Under the pieces are notes generated by a model. The model made no database searches. It was not told the origin of the DNA and saw only the letters and a list, made by a program, of their open reading frames with translations. 64,000 nucleotides of DNA from Pseudomonas sp. (lineage in GTDB: Bacteria > Pseudomonadota > Gammaproteobacteria > Pseudomonadales > Pseudomonadaceae): the NCBI GenBank assembly GCA_030699825.1, contig JAUYKV010000033.1, positions 62,001-126,000 on the forward strand, written 5' to 3'. Of this stretch, positions 10,290 to 25,605 are shown one piece after another. Each line of letters opens with the position of its first letter. Position 1 is the first letter of the stretch. A program made the position numbers and the translations under genes.

Positions 10290-11403
10290 GAGCCACCTCC
10301 GCCCCGGCGCGGCGACTCGCCCACTTCAGGCGTAACGGCTCCCAATAGAGCAACACCAGACCAATCAACAGAAATACTCCATGCACCCACCACAACCCCA
10401 ACGCCTGGGGGATTCGCCCTTTATCCAGGGCACTACGCGCAGCGATCAGCAGCGCCAGGTACGTCATATACAGGAGAATGGCCGGCAGCAGCTTGAGAAA
10501 GCGGCCTTGCCGCGGATTGACCCGCGACAGCGGCACCGCCAGCAGGGTCACGATGAACACCAGCAGCGGCAGCGACAGGCGCCACTGCAGTTCGGATTGC
10601 AAGCGCGGATTGTCACTACCGATCAGGTCACGGGTCGGCACGGCCTCACGCTCACTGATTTCGCCACTGACCGACGGCTTGGGCAGCAGCACGCCATAGG
10701 TGTCGTACTGGATCGCCCGGTAGTCGGCCTGACCCGGGTTGCCGTCGTAACGGTAACCGTTCTGCAGAATCAGATAGCGACTGCCATCGGCCTGAATTTC
10801 CTGGCGCCCGCTTTCCGCCACCAGCACGGTGATGCCGCGCTCCTTGTCGCCCTCGCGGGAAAAGCGCTTCTCGGAGATGAAGATGCCGGCCAACTCACCG
10901 CGATCTGGCGACAGCTCCTTGGTAAAAGTCACCCGCGAACCCTCCCGCATGGCCTGGAAACGCCCCGGCACCAGGGTATCGAACTCGGTCAGGGCATCCT
11001 GCTCATTGAGAATCCTTGCCACCTGCGCCACACCCTGCGGCGCCAGGCCCATGCTCAACCAGGCCACCAACAGGGCCACCAGCAAGGCCGGCGCCAGGCT
11101 GTAGACCAGCAAACGCTGCCGACTCATGCCCGTGGCCGAGAGCACCGTCATCTCGCTGTCGAGGTAGAGCCGGCCGTAGGCCATAAGGATGCCGAGGAAC
11201 AGCCCCAGCGGCAGGATCAGTTGCAGGAACCCCGGCAGGCGGAAGACCATGATCATGAACAGCACGCCCGGGTCCAGCAATCCCTGGGCCGCCTGCGCCA
11301 GGTACTTGATGAAACGGCCACTCATTATGATCACCAGCAGTACGGCACTCATCGCACTCAAGGTAACCAGCACTTCACGAGACAAATAACGGAACACGAT
11401 CAA
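10282..11403 (-). CDS. lptF: LPS export ABC transporter permease LptF
   Basis: Partner of LptG in the LptB2FG complex. N-terminus IVFRYLSREVLVTLSA, first TM helix next, then GRLYLDSEMTVLSATGMS (coupling helix) and a periplasmic domain; three TM helices close the protein. The TTG at 11403 is preferred because GGAG lies 8 nt before it. A GTG at 11412 would give three more residues but sits on the Shine-Dalgarno. Length of 373 residues is normal. It diverges from pepA, as in other pseudomonads. Confidence 0.94.
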   Translation of the reverse strand: MIVFRYLSREVLVTLSAMSAVLLVIIMSGRFIKYLAQAAQGLLDPGVLFMIMVFRLPGFLQLILPLGLFLGILMAYGRLYLDSEMTVLSATGMSRQRLLVYSLAPALLVALLVAWLSMGLAPQGVAQVARILNEQDALTEFDTLVPGRFQAMREGSRVTFTKELSPDRGELAGIFISEKRFSREGDKERGITVLVAESGRQEIQADGSRYLILQNGYRYDGNPGQADYRAIQYDTYGVLLPKPSVSGEISEREAVPTRDLIGSDNPRLQSELQWRLSLPLLVFIVTLLAVPLSRVNPRQGRFLKLLPAILLYMTYLALLIAARSALDKGRIPQALGLWWVHGVFLLIGLVLLYWEPLRLKWASRRAGAEVAHA

Positions 11404-11498
11404 ACCAGACACTCCAGGGTTGTCAGGCTCAGGCGGCTACGATCACACTAGCCGCACTGTTTGCCGGTTCGCACACAGACGAACCATCGAAAAAATAA

Positions 11499-13037
<1,539 letters not shown>

Positions 13038-13045
13038 CCTCCCCC

Positions 13046-13131
13046 GTGTGGAAGCGGCTGGGCGGCACTCCGCTTCAGCCGCGACCGGGCGTAAGCTCGT
13101 CAGCCATTCGCGGCTAAAGCCCCTCCCACAC
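13046..13131. repeat. Degenerate REP-like inverted repeat between pepA and holC
   Basis: GTGTGGAAGCGGCTGGGCGG on the left pairs imperfectly with TTCGCGGCTAAAGCCCCTCC followed by CACAC on the right. It resembles the GGAGCGGCTTTAGCCGCGA family at 49515-49582 but is more diverged. Confidence 0.6.
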
Positions 13132-13142
13132 AGGCCCTGTCC

Positions 13143-13574
13143 ATGAATGCCCCCATGCCCCGAATAGAATTCTACGTATTGTCCTCCGCCGCCCCGGCAG
13201 ACCGCCTGCGCGCCGCCTGCCAACTGGCGATGAAAGCCTGGCGCCATGGCCTGCCGGTGTTTCTGCGCGGGTGCGACAGCGCGCAATGCACGGCGCTCGA
13301 CGAACTTCTCTGGCATTTCAAGGCCGAAGCCTTTGTGCCGCACAATTTGCACCAGGACGACCCGCAAGCGCCGGTAGTGATTGGCCTGGATGAGCAGCCG
13401 AACACCCGGCAAGGCGTGCTGATCAACCTGAACCCGAGCCTTTCGCCCTTTGTCGAACACTTCAGCCGGGTGATCGAGATCGTCAACCAAGAACCCGATC
13501 TATTGACCGCCTGCCGGGATAATTTCCGTAGTTACCGCCAGCGCGGCTATGATCCGCAACGAGTCGAACTTTAA
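13143..13574 (+). CDS. holC: DNA polymerase III chi subunit HolC
   Basis: A 143-residue clamp-loader-associated subunit that links the replisome to SSB. IEFYVLSSAAP, the basic patch MKAWRHGL and AEAFVPHNLHQDDP are typical of Pseudomonas HolC, as is its position between pepA and valS. The start is either the ATG at 13143 or that at 13155 (MPRIEFYV); ribosome sites for both are weak. Confidence 0.92.
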   Translation: MNAPMPRIEFYVLSSAAPADRLRAACQLAMKAWRHGLPVFLRGCDSAQCTALDELLWHFKAEAFVPHNLHQDDPQAPVVIGLDEQPNTRQGVLINLNPSLSPFVEHFSRVIEIVNQEPDLLTACRDNFRSYRQRGYDPQRVEL

Positions 13575-13584
13575 GTTCCGCACC

Positions 13585-13986
13585 ATGGACACACCAAAAC
13601 CGCCGCAAAAACCCACCCACCTGCTGGACGACCTCGAGTCGATCCGCCAGCTGCTGGGCGAAGAAAACCTCGATCCGCCACTGCTGACCGACTCGATCGA
13701 CCCGGACAGCATCCCCCTGCTCTCGGACATCGTCACCCCGCCGTCGGCACCGCCTCATCCGCCAGTCGCCGAGCCCGCCCCGGCGCGCCAGGCTACGCCC
13801 CTGCGCAGCAGCATCCAGCAAACCCTCAGCCGCGACAGCGAGTTGAACCGCCTGGACAACGAACTGCGCGCCGCCGCCGAGCTGATCCTGCAGGATGTGA
13901 TCGACGACTTCGTGCCGCAGATCGAAGCCGAACTCAAGCGTCGCCTGCAAGCCCGCCTGACCCGCCTGCTGCCGCCGCGCAAGTAA
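13585..13986 (+). CDS. Small acidic protein of unknown function between holC and valS
   Basis: A 133-residue protein starting MDTPKPPQKPTHLLDDLESIRQLL. The N-terminal half is proline- and aspartate-rich with repeated DLL/LLTD/PLLSD patches and is probably disordered. The C-terminal 50 residues are predicted helical (LNRLDNELRAAAELILQ and VIDDFVPQIEAELKRRL). A similar gene occupies this place in other pseudomonads. An alternative ATG at 13549 overlaps the end of holC. No function can be assigned; linkage to holC-valS suggests co-transcription. Confidence 0.75.
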   Translation: MDTPKPPQKPTHLLDDLESIRQLLGEENLDPPLLTDSIDPDSIPLLSDIVTPPSAPPHPPVAEPAPARQATPLRSSIQQTLSRDSELNRLDNELRAAAELILQDVIDDFVPQIEAELKRRLQARLTRLLPPRK

Positions 13987-13994
13987 CAACACCC

Positions 13995-14058
13995 GTAGCC
14001 CGGATAAGCCTTGGCGCAATCCGGGATGGTGACGCCCCCGGATTGCATCCGGGCTACG
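13995..14058. repeat. REP-like inverted repeat (GTAGCCCGGAT family), copy B
   Basis: GTAGCCCGGATAAGCC and the facing GCATCCGGGCTACGG form a near-perfect outer stem with inner CGCAATCCGGG / CCCCCGGATTGC arms. It lies in the 184-bp gap before valS. Confidence 0.8.
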
Positions 14059-14170
14059 GGCTGATCGGCCCCACCAGTCCGCAACTCCCAGCCCGGCCTT
14101 ACGTCCCGCGCACCTTCCCCGCTATACTTGCCGGCTTTTCCGATCAGCCGTCATAAGGGTCCCGCCGCGC

Positions 14171-17020
<2,850 letters not shown>

Positions 17021-17043
17021 GCAATATTCCAGCTGCAAAATCC

Positions 17044-17074
17044 AAGCCCGCCGTCGCCAGATCGCGGGCTTTTT
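17044..17074 (+). terminator. Terminator of valS
   Basis: AAGCCCGC / GCGGGCTT stem with a 12-nt loop and a T run, 24 bp after the stop. Confidence 0.85.
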
Positions 17075-17303
17075 CGTTGCGCCAGCCCGCCGGTTTGGTG
17101 CCGCGCCGGCGAACCAAGGGTGCACGGCCCACGGCAAACCGGGATTCCATTCTTGTCGGGCGTCAAGGCGCTGCGACATTTAGTCACAATTTACGCCTCC
17201 AAGGCATCCGACACCTTCCAGTCGCCCGTCTATTGGTGCATCCTGCCGCCCATTATTTTTCTAACCATTTCAAACCTCAAACCTCTGACTGGAAACCTCG
17301 CCT

Positions 17304-18665
17304 ATGTATGCCTATGTGCTTATGGCCGCGATCTTCGTGCTCGGCTATCTATGCATCGCCTTCGAACACCCCCTGAAAATCGACAAGGCCGCCTCGGCCA
17401 TCCTCACCGCCGTCATCTGTTGGACGGTACTGGTGTTGGGAGCCGACAGCATCCTGCCGCTACTGGGAGAGAACTCGGGCCACGAAGTCACGACCGAACT
17501 GCGTCACCACCTCGGTGAAGTATCGGAGATCCTGTTCTTCCTGATGGGTGCCATGACCATCGTCGAGCTGATCGACGCCCACGAAGGCTTCAAGGTCATC
17601 ACCGACCGCATCCGCACCAACAAGCGCGTGCACCTGCTGTGGATGATCGGCTTCATTACCTTCTTCCTCTCCGCCGCCCTGGACAACCTGACCACCACCA
17701 TCGTCATGGTTTCCCTGCTGCGCAAGCTGATCAAGGACAAACACGAGCGCTGGTTCTATGCCGGTATCGTGGTGATTGCCGCCAACGCCGGCGGCGCCTG
17801 GTCGCCGATCGGCGACGTGACCACCACCATGCTGTGGATCGGCAACCAGATCACCGCCAGTGGCATCATCGCCCAGCTGTTCCTCCCCAGCCTGGTCTGC
17901 CTGCTGGTGCCGCTGATCTTCCTCAGCCTGACCATGAAGGGCGAATTCGAGCGCCCGGTGGTGAAGCAAACCAGGGCGGAGCGCCGCGACCCGACCACCC
18001 CGTTCGAGCGCAATCTGGTGTTCATCCTCGGCATCGGCGCATTGCTGTTCGTCCCGGTGTTCAAGACCGTCACCCATCTGCCGCCGTACATGGGCATCCT
18101 GTTCGGCCTCGGCATCCTCTGGGTGGTCACCGAAATACTGCACCGCGGCAAGAATGAAGAAGACAAGCACCCGCTGTCAGTAGTCGGCGTACTGCGCAAG
18201 ATCGACATTACCAGCGTGCTGTTCTTCCTCGGCATCCTGCTCGCTGTCTCCAGCCTGGCCACCGCCGGCCACCTGACCCAGGTCGCCAACGCGCTGAAGG
18301 AAAGCCTGGGCAACGTCTACACCATCAACATCGCCATCGGCCTGCTGTCCTCGGTGGTCGACAACGTGCCGCTGGTGGCCGGTGCCATGAAGATGTACCC
18401 GCTGGTCAACCCCGAGACGCTGGCGGCAGCCAGCAACGATGGCTGGCTGGGCAACTTCGTGGTCGATGGCACCTTCTGGGAAATGCTGGCCTACTGCGCC
18501 GGCACCGGCGGTAGCTGCCTGATCATCGGCTCGGCGGCCGGCGTGGCGGCCATGGGCATGGAGAAGATCAACTTCATCTGGTACCTGAAGAAGATCAGCC
18601 TGCTAGCCCTGCTCGGCTACCTGGCCGGCGCGGCGACCTATATCGGCATCGCCACCCTGGTCTGA
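17304..18665 (+). CDS. nhaD: Na+/H+ antiporter NhaD
   Basis: A 453-residue ion-transporter-superfamily antiporter that expels Na+ or Li+ at alkaline pH or high salt. About 12 hydrophobic segments are visible. Conserved NhaD stretches include ALDNLTTTIVMVSLLRKL, AANAGGAWSPIGDVTTTMLW and SSVVDNVPLVAGAMKMYP, with acidic and Asn residues inside membrane segments. The start MYAYVLMAAIF at 17304 has a weak upstream site. It stands alone after the valS terminator with a 283-bp upstream gap. Confidence 0.92.
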   Translation: MYAYVLMAAIFVLGYLCIAFEHPLKIDKAASAILTAVICWTVLVLGADSILPLLGENSGHEVTTELRHHLGEVSEILFFLMGAMTIVELIDAHEGFKVITDRIRTNKRVHLLWMIGFITFFLSAALDNLTTTIVMVSLLRKLIKDKHERWFYAGIVVIAANAGGAWSPIGDVTTTMLWIGNQITASGIIAQLFLPSLVCLLVPLIFLSLTMKGEFERPVVKQTRAERRDPTTPFERNLVFILGIGALLFVPVFKTVTHLPPYMGILFGLGILWVVTEILHRGKNEEDKHPLSVVGVLRKIDITSVLFFLGILLAVSSLATAGHLTQVANALKESLGNVYTINIAIGLLSSVVDNVPLVAGAMKMYPLVNPETLAAASNDGWLGNFVVDGTFWEMLAYCAGTGGSCLIIGSAAGVAAMGMEKINFIWYLKKISLLALLGYLAGAATYIGIATLV

Positions 18666-18735
18666 CAGTCGATAGCCGCTTAGGCTGAGGGTGTGTCCGC
18701 ATAGCGGCGCACCCTTAGCACTGGAGCCTCGACCG

Positions 18736-19032
18736 ATGGACGTAAGCAAAACCAAAACCAGCTTCTACCGCCGCCTCTATGTGGCCTGGCTGATCGACAG
18801 TGGCAGCGCCAACAGCGTGCCGGCCCTGATGGCCGCCACCGGCATGCCCAGACGCACCGCCCAGGACACCCTGAGCGCACTGGCCGATCTGGATATCAAC
18901 TGCGTCTTCGTCCAGCAGGTGGGCGAGCGCAACAACGCCGGGCATTACGCCATTCGCGACTGGGGCGCAATCGACCCGCAGTGGATCGCCGCCAACCTCA
19001 CGCGGATCAAAGCCATACTCGCTTACCCCTGA
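18736..19032 (+). CDS. Small winged-helix DNA-binding protein
   Basis: A 98-residue protein starting [21 protein letters not shown], with GGAGCC upstream. [38 protein letters not shown] and the following helix fit the compact HTH_43-type winged helix, which makes up nearly the whole protein. Small proteins of this type occur near valS in Pseudomonas; the target is unknown. Co-directional with the VTT gene 14 bp downstream. Confidence 0.8.
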   Translation: MDVSKTKTSFYRRLYVAWLIDSGSANSVPALMAATGMPRRTAQDTLSALADLDINCVFVQQVGERNNAGHYAIRDWGAIDPQWIAANLTRIKAILAYP

Positions 19033-19046
19033 GCAAGAGTCTCGCC

Positions 19047-19607
19047 ATGCGCAGCTCCCATCGACTGTTACTGGTGCTCCTGTTTCTCCTGAGCCTGTTC
19101 CTGCTGTTCGAGGCCCTGGGTATCCGCGCCCGGTTCAACCTGCAAACCCTGCAGGACTTGATCCTGATGCACCCGGTCAGCGGCCTGCTGCTGTTCATCC
19201 TGCTGTTCGCCCTGGGCAACCTGATCCAGATTCCCGGCTGGATTTTCCTCGCCGCCGCGGTGCTGGCGCTGGGCCGGGTTTATGGCGGCATCGCCACCTA
19301 CCTGGCTGCCATCGTCTCCTGCATGGCCACCTTCCTGACCATCCGCTACCTGGGCGGCAACGCTTTGCGCGAACTCGACAGCCGCCTGGCCCAGCGCCTG
19401 CTGGCTGGCCTCGACCGCCACCCGCTGGCCAGCATCATCGCCCTGCGCACGCTGTTCCAGACGGTGCCGGCACTGAACTACAGCCTCGCCCTGTCCGGCG
19501 TGCCTTTTCCCACCTACCTGCTCGGCACCCTGCTCGGCCTGCCGCTGCCGATCGCGCTGTACTGCCTGTTCTTCGATTACCTGGCGAGGTGGCTGGATAT
19601 CGCTTAG
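19047..19607 (+). CDS. TVP38/TMEM64 (VTT-domain) membrane protein
   Basis: A 186-residue protein with about five hydrophobic segments. The VTT-domain signature is partly visible ([25 protein letters not shown], then FLTIRYLGG and [29 protein letters not shown]). VTT-domain relatives include DedA proteins and lipid scramblases, but the substrate here is unknown. Start [15 protein letters not shown] at 19047. It follows the winged-helix gene by 14 bp and is probably in the same transcript. Confidence 0.82.
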   Translation: MRSSHRLLLVLLFLLSLFLLFEALGIRARFNLQTLQDLILMHPVSGLLLFILLFALGNLIQIPGWIFLAAAVLALGRVYGGIATYLAAIVSCMATFLTIRYLGGNALRELDSRLAQRLLAGLDRHPLASIIALRTLFQTVPALNYSLALSGVPFPTYLLGTLLGLPLPIALYCLFFDYLARWLDIA

Positions 19608-19711
19608 CCGGCCCTGACTCTGCGCATCACGGCATCGAGCACACGCTTTTCCAGCACGGCCGCAGCAGCTATGGGAAAATGCCGCGCTCCGCCCCTGTCG
19701 AAAGCGCCAGC

Positions 19712-20740
19712 ATGTCATCGCCGAACAAACGCCCCAGCCGTAAATCCGCCGCTCCGCGCCCTGCTCCGAGCAAGCCCGGCACTGGCACGCCCGATGCCAG
19801 CAAGGGCCAGTTGCACCCGCGCAATCGCCACCAGGGCCGTTACGACTTCCCCGCGCTGATCAAGGCCAGTCCGGAGCTGGCGGCCTTTGTGATCATCAAC
19901 CCCTATGGCAATGAGAGCATCGACTTCGCCAACCCGGCGGCGGTCAAGGTGTTCAACCGGGCGCTACTCAAGCAGTTCTACGGCATCGCCCACTGGGATA
20001 TTCCGGCCGATTACCTGTGCCCACCGATTCCGGGGCGCGCCGATTACCTGCACTACCTGGCCGACCTGCTGGCCAGCAGCAATGGCGGCGAGATACCCCG
20101 TGGCGCCCAGGTGCATGCACTGGATATCGGCGTGGGCGCCAACTGCATCTACCCGCTGCTGGGCAACCGCGAGTACGGCTGGCAGTTTCTCGGCGCGGAT
20201 ATCGCCGCCAGCGCCATAGCCGCGGCCAAGGCCATAGTGCAGGCCAACTCCGGCTTGGCCGGCGCCATCGAACTGCGCCAGCAGCAGGACGCCGGGCATA
20301 TTTTCCAGGGATTGCTGCACAGCGCTGAGCGCTTCGACCTGAGCCTGTGCAACCCGCCGTTCCACGCCAGCGCGGAAGAGGCCAGCAGCGGCAGCAAACG
20401 CAAATGGCGCAACCTGGGCAAGCTCGACCCCAAGCGCAAACTGCCGGTGCTGAATTTCGGCGGCCAAGCGGCCGAGCTGTGGTGCCCGGGCGGCGAAGCA
20501 GCCTTTGTCAGCCGTTTGATCGCGGAAAGCGCCGAGGTCAGCCAGCAGGTGTTGTGGTTCAGCAGCCTGATCTCCAAGGCGAGCAACCTGCCCGGCGTCT
20601 ACGCCGCCTTGAAACAGGCCGGTGCGCTCGAGGTGCGCACCGTGGAAATGGCCCAGGGGCAGAAGCAGAGCCGCTTCGTTGCCTGGACCTTCCTCACGCC
20701 GCAGCAACGCCAGGACTGGCGGCAAGCACGCTGGAAGTAG
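19712..20740 (+). CDS. rlmF: 23S rRNA (adenine-1618-N6)-methyltransferase RlmF
   Basis: SAM-dependent N6-adenine methyltransferase for A1618 of 23S rRNA. The core begins [16 protein letters not shown], and [16 protein letters not shown] is the SAM-binding loop. LCNPPFHAS is the NPPF catalytic motif and [24 protein letters not shown] is family-specific. The N-terminus is a basic, low-complexity tail ([14 protein letters not shown]). Starts at 19712 (342 residues) or 19679 (MPRSAPVES) are both possible; neither has a strong ribosome site. Confidence 0.92.
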   Translation: MSSPNKRPSRKSAAPRPAPSKPGTGTPDASKGQLHPRNRHQGRYDFPALIKASPELAAFVIINPYGNESIDFANPAAVKVFNRALLKQFYGIAHWDIPADYLCPPIPGRADYLHYLADLLASSNGGEIPRGAQVHALDIGVGANCIYPLLGNREYGWQFLGADIAASAIAAAKAIVQANSGLAGAIELRQQQDAGHIFQGLLHSAERFDLSLCNPPFHASAEEASSGSKRKWRNLGKLDPKRKLPVLNFGGQAAELWCPGGEAAFVSRLIAESAEVSQQVLWFSSLISKASNLPGVYAALKQAGALEVRTVEMAQGQKQSRFVAWTFLTPQQRQDWRQARWK

Positions 20741-20811
20741 AGCCGTGGTCAGCCAAGCGCACCTCGCGCTACCATGCGCCCCTTTCGAACTTCACACGCA
20801 GGAGATATCCC

Positions 20812-21612
20812 ATGCCGTTCAGCGACTACCGCCCACCCGTTGCCCAACTTCTGGCGCTGGGCGACCCGCTCGATGAGCAAAACGAGATTTCTTACCGGCA
20901 ACTCGGCCTGAGCGAAGCCGATGTGCCGGAACTCTGTCGCCTGGCCCAGACCACCGCCCGCTATGACGACGAGGCCGACGACCTCGAAGTCTATGCTTGC
21001 GTGCATGCCTGGCGTGCCCTCGGCGAGCTGCGGGCAGAGGCCGCCATCGACACCCTGATCGGCGAGTTCCGCCACGCCGAAATGGACGACTGGGTGTCGG
21101 AAGAACTGCCGACGACCCTCGGACGGATCGGACCGGTCGCGATTGCCCCCCTCACGGCCTATCTCGGGAACGACGACAACAATACCTGGGCACGTGTCAC
21201 TGCCATAGCATCCCTGACCGCGATCGCCCAGGCCTTCCCCGAAAGCCGCGATCGCTGCGTCACCATTCTCAGCGACACTCTGTCCCGCTTTGCCGAGCAA
21301 GACGATTGCCTCAATGCCCTGCTGATCGGCGAGCTGTGCACTCTCGCGGCAGTCGAGGCTGCACCCTTGATGGAGCAGGCCTTCGCCGCCGATGCAGTCG
21401 ATACGACCGTAATGGGCGACTGGGAGGATGTACGGATCGAGCTGGGTCTGCTGCAGCAGCGCCTGACCCCCAGACCCAATTACTACGGCTTCAGCCTGCC
21501 CAACTCCGGAGAGTCGGCGCCCGCGCTGCGTAAACCCGCCGCCGGCAAGGTGAAGAAGGTCAAGCGCAAGCAGCAGGCGAAATCCCGCCAGCGCAACCGC
21601 AAGAAGAAGTGA
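20812..21612 (+). CDS. HEAT-repeat-like protein with a basic C-terminal tail
   Basis: A 266-residue protein starting MPFSDYRPPVAQLLALG, with AGGAGATATCCC before the ATG. The central part shows tandem alpha-helical HEAT-type repeats (ACVHAWRALGELRAEAAIDTLI, then EELPTTLGRIGPVAIAPLTAYL and WARVTAIASLTAIAQAFP). The last 30 residues are lysine/arginine-rich (KVKKVKRKQQAKSRQRNRKKK region), suggesting nucleic-acid or ribosome contact. No enzymatic motif is visible. It follows rlmF by 71 bp. Confidence 0.75.
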   Translation: MPFSDYRPPVAQLLALGDPLDEQNEISYRQLGLSEADVPELCRLAQTTARYDDEADDLEVYACVHAWRALGELRAEAAIDTLIGEFRHAEMDDWVSEELPTTLGRIGPVAIAPLTAYLGNDDNNTWARVTAIASLTAIAQAFPESRDRCVTILSDTLSRFAEQDDCLNALLIGELCTLAAVEAAPLMEQAFAADAVDTTVMGDWEDVRIELGLLQQRLTPRPNYYGFSLPNSGESAPALRKPAAGKVKKVKRKQQAKSRQRNRKKK

Positions 21613-21615
21613 GAG

Positions 21616-21672
21616 GTAGGGCGGGTGCAACCCACCGGGCCCTGTTGACCTGGCGGGTTGCACCCGCCCTAC
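21616..21672. repeat. Inverted repeat GTAGGGCGGGTGCAACCC family
   Basis: GTAGGGCGGGTGCAACCC on the left and GGGTTGCACCCGCCCTAC on the right are perfect reverse complements around a 21-nt loop. It sits between convergent genes (HEAT protein and yehW), so it may also end transcription. Confidence 0.8.
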
Positions 21673-21680
21673 GGGGTTTT

Positions 21681-21703
21681 CCCGGATTGCATCCGGGCTA
21701 CGC
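21681..21703. repeat. REP-like half element (GTAGCCCGGAT family), copy C
   Basis: CCCGGATTGCATCCGGGCTACGC, a single arm of the element seen in full at 13995-14058, adjacent to the GTAGGGCGGG repeat. Confidence 0.65.
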
Positions 21704-21712
21704 AATTGCCGT

Positions 21713-22467
21713 CTACTTTGCCTGGCGGGTTCCCGGCGCACGCCGTTGCAACTGCTCGAACAGGCTGTCGACCGCCACGGCCAGCAGGCCGATCAGGATC
21801 GCACCCTGCAGGATGAAGGCCGTGTTGCCGGTCACCAGCCCCGAGATCACCGGGTCGCCCAGGGTACTGGCGCCGATGGTGGAGCCGATGGCCGCGGTGG
21901 CGATGTTGATGGTCACCGAGGTACGGATGCCGGCCAGGATAACGTTCAGGGCCAGCGGCAACTCCACCCGCCAGAGCACCTGCAGCGGCGCCATGCCCAT
22001 GCCGCGCGCCGCCTCCAGCACCGCCGGATCGATGCCGCGCAGGCCCGCCAGGCTGTTGCGCAGGATCGGCAACAGACCATAGAGCATCAGGGCGAACAGG
22101 GTCGGCCCGCTGCCGAAGCCAAGCGCCGGCACCGCCAGGGCCAGCACCGCCACCGGCGGTATGGTCTGGCCGATCGAGGCAACCTGGCTGACCAGCGGCA
22201 GAAAATCCGCGCCCCAGCGCCGGGTCACCATGATCGCCGCGCCCACCCCGAGCAGGCTGGAGACGCAGGCCGCCAGCGCCACCAGCAGCAGATGGCTGCC
22301 GAGCAGGTCGATAAAGGCGGCGCGGCCGTAGATCACCGTGTGGCTGTCCGGCTCGATCAGGCGAAACAGCCCGTCCAGCTCGGCCAGCCCCAGCGCCGCC
22401 GCCAGCAGCAGGGCCAGCCACAGCAGCGGCGACCAGCAACCGCTCAGGCGCCCAGACGAACCCGCCA

Positions 22468-22468
<1 letters not shown>
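21713..22468 (-). CDS. yehW: Osmoprotectant ABC transporter permease YehW
   Basis: A 251-residue inner-membrane permease of the OpuC/Yeh family for betaine-type solutes. Six hydrophobic segments; the EAA loop is LEAARGMGMAPLQVLWRVELPLALNVILAG (ARGMGM core). The ATG at 22468 overlaps the stop of yehX as TGATG; a GTG at 22471 is an alternative. Last gene of osmF-yehY-yehX-yehW. Confidence 0.88.
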
Positions 22469-23408
<940 letters not shown>

Positions 23409-23412
<4 letters not shown>

Positions 23413-24575
23413 CGTCTCGCTCCAGCGTCAAAATGCTCGGCCAACAGGCTGAACAGGCCGTCCGCCAACAGCGCCAGGACGATGATGGGTAAGGCGCCGA
23501 GGATGATCAGGTCCATCGCCGACTGCCCCAGGCCCTGAAAGATAAAGGTGCCGAAGCCTCCCGCGCCGATCAGCGCCGCCACCGCCGTCAGGCCGATCGC
23601 CTGAATGCTGGTGACCCGCACGCCTTCGATGATCAACGGCATGGCCAGTGGCAGGCGCACCTGGAGGAACACCTGGGCGGGGCTCATGCCCATGCCGCGG
23701 GCTGACTCGATCACGCCAGCCTCGACTTCCTGCAAGGCGACGCAGGTGTTGCGCACGATCGGCAGCAGGCTGTAGGCGATCAGGGCGAGCAGCGCCGGCG
23801 CCCAGCCGATACCGCGGATATTCAGCTGCTGGAGCAGGGGAAACTGCGCCGACAGGTAACTCAGCGGTGCGATCAACAGACCGAACAGCGCCAGGCTGGG
23901 GATGGTCTGGATAAAACTCAGCAGGCCGATACTGCCCTTTTGCGCCCGCGGATAGCGCTGCAGCAACAGGGCGATGGCGCCGCCGAACAGCAGGCTCAAA
24001 CCCACCGCCGCGCCCACCAGGCTCAGGTGGCTAGACAAGGCAGCGGCGAACTGGCTGCGGCGCGACTGGTACTCGCGCAGCAACGCCAGCGGCTCCAGCC
24101 AATCCTGCTGGGCCAGCCAGCCCAGCAGCACAGCCAGGGCGACGGCACTGCCGAGCAGCCAGACGCGCGACAGACGCAGGCGCTGCTGCAGCTCGATCAG
24201 CAGCAAGCCGAGCAGGAACAGCAGACTCCAGCAACCGGCGCCAAGGCCGACCCGCGCGTAGGGCAGGTCCGCGCCTATGTGGCGCTCGATGCTCCAGGCC
24301 AGACTCGCGGGTAATTGCAGCAACAGCAGCAGCACGATCGCCAGGATCGGCCAGTAGCCCGGACGCGGCGGCCGCAGCGCCAGCAACGCGCAGGCCAGCA
24401 GCAACCCCGTGAGCAGCAGCGCCCAGACCGGCCCCAGAGCGGCCAGCAGTCCCAGTCCACTACCCGGAGCGATGCGGTTGGGCTGGATGCTGACGAAATC
24501 CAGGCTCCACAGCAGTGCCAGCGCCAGTAGCGCCAGCACCGGGATGACTCTATTGCTCCGTAGTGGCAGGCTCAT
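23409..24575 (-). CDS. yehY: Osmoprotectant ABC transporter permease YehY
   Basis: A 388-residue permease, larger than YehW because of extra N-terminal TM segments (about eight or more in all), as expected for YehY. EAA loop ESARGMGMSPAQVFLQVRLPLAMPLIIEG. Starts MSLPLRSNRVIPVLA at 24575, 7 bp after osmF; the stop overlaps the start of yehX. A longer open frame upstream lies within osmF and is rejected. Confidence 0.88.
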
Positions 24576-24582
24576 GCCGGCA

Positions 24583-25503
24583 TCATTGGCCCAGGCTGTC
24601 GAGGAACGCCGCCGCCACTTGCGCCGGCTCGGCGCCCTGCACCGCCACCTCGCCATTGAGCCGTTGCAGGGTCTGCAGATCCAGGGCGGCGAAGATCGGC
24701 TGGAGAATCCCGGCGATCTGCGGGTAGGCCTCGAGTACGTCCGCACGCACCACGGGTGCCGGCTGATAAACCGGCTGCACGCCGCGGGTGTCTTCCAGCA
24801 CCAGCAGGTCGAGGGCGCTCAGGCCGCCATCGGTGCCGTAGGTCATGGCCGCGTTGACTCCGTTGGTCTGCAAGGATGCGGCGCGAATGGTCGCCGCGGT
24901 ATTGCCGCCGGCCAGGATCAGCAACTGCTCGGACGTGAGGGTGAAGCCGTAGGCCTGCTGGAACGCCGGCAGCGCCGTCGGCGACTCGACGAACTCGGCG
25001 CTGGCGGCGAACTTGAAGGCGCCGCCGCCCGCCAGGTAGCGGGCCAGATCATCCAGCGTCTGCAGGCCATGGGCGCGCGCCAGGTCGCCGCGCACACTCA
25101 TGGCCCAGGTGTTGTTGGCGTTGGCCGGCTGCAGCCAGACCAGTCGGTTGGCGGCGAGATCCAGCTGCTTGACCTTGGCGTAGCCCTGCTCGGCGTCTTT
25201 CCACAGGCTGCTGTCGGCGCTGTCGAAAAAGAACGCACCATTGCCGGTGTACTCCGGGTAGATGCCGACCTCACCGGCGAGCAGGGCACTGCGCACGATA
25301 TTGGTGGCGCCGAGCTGAGTGCGATCTTCAACCGGCACCCCGCCACGCTTGAGTGCCTGATAGATCAACTGCCCCAGCACCGCGCCCTCGGTATCGATCT
25401 TGGAAGCGACCACCACAGTCGGTTGCGCCTGCGCAGCACCCAGCACACCCCACAACGCCAGCAGCGAAAGCACACGACCCAATTGCTTGCCCAATAAAGA
25501 CAT
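24583..25503 (-). CDS. osmF: Osmoprotectant-binding periplasmic protein OsmF (YehZ)
   Basis: A 306-residue substrate-binding protein of the OpuAC family. Residues 1-26 form a Sec signal ending AQA. The mature part opens TVVVASKIDTEGAVLGQLIYQAL and contains GATNIVRSALLAGEVGIYPEYTGNG, typical of OsmF and related quaternary-amine binders. First gene of the osmF-yehY-yehX-yehW operon. Substrate is inferred as a betaine-like osmolyte; affinity in this family is often low. Confidence 0.88.
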   Translation of the reverse strand: MSLLGKQLGRVLSLLALWGVLGAAQAQPTVVVASKIDTEGAVLGQLIYQALKRGGVPVEDRTQLGATNIVRSALLAGEVGIYPEYTGNGAFFFDSADSSLWKDAEQGYAKVKQLDLAANRLVWLQPANANNTWAMSVRGDLARAHGLQTLDDLARYLAGGGAFKFAASAEFVESPTALPAFQQAYGFTLTSEQLLILAGGNTAATIRAASLQTNGVNAAMTYGTDGGLSALDLLVLEDTRGVQPVYQPAPVVRADVLEAYPQIAGILQPIFAALDLQTLQRLNGEVAVQGAEPAQVAAAFLDSLGQ

Positions 25504-25605
25504 GGTTTATCCACCCTGTTGGTTTGACCAAAGCGTAGAAGATGCAGCCGGGCAATGACAGCCGCGCCGCCTGATTGGCCGGATGGAGAACGGCGGGGCA
25601 GCGAT

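Noticed and set aside
13046..14058. Repeats considered as a CRISPR array
   Set aside because: The elements are palindromic REP-type units with gene sequence between them, without regular spacers.
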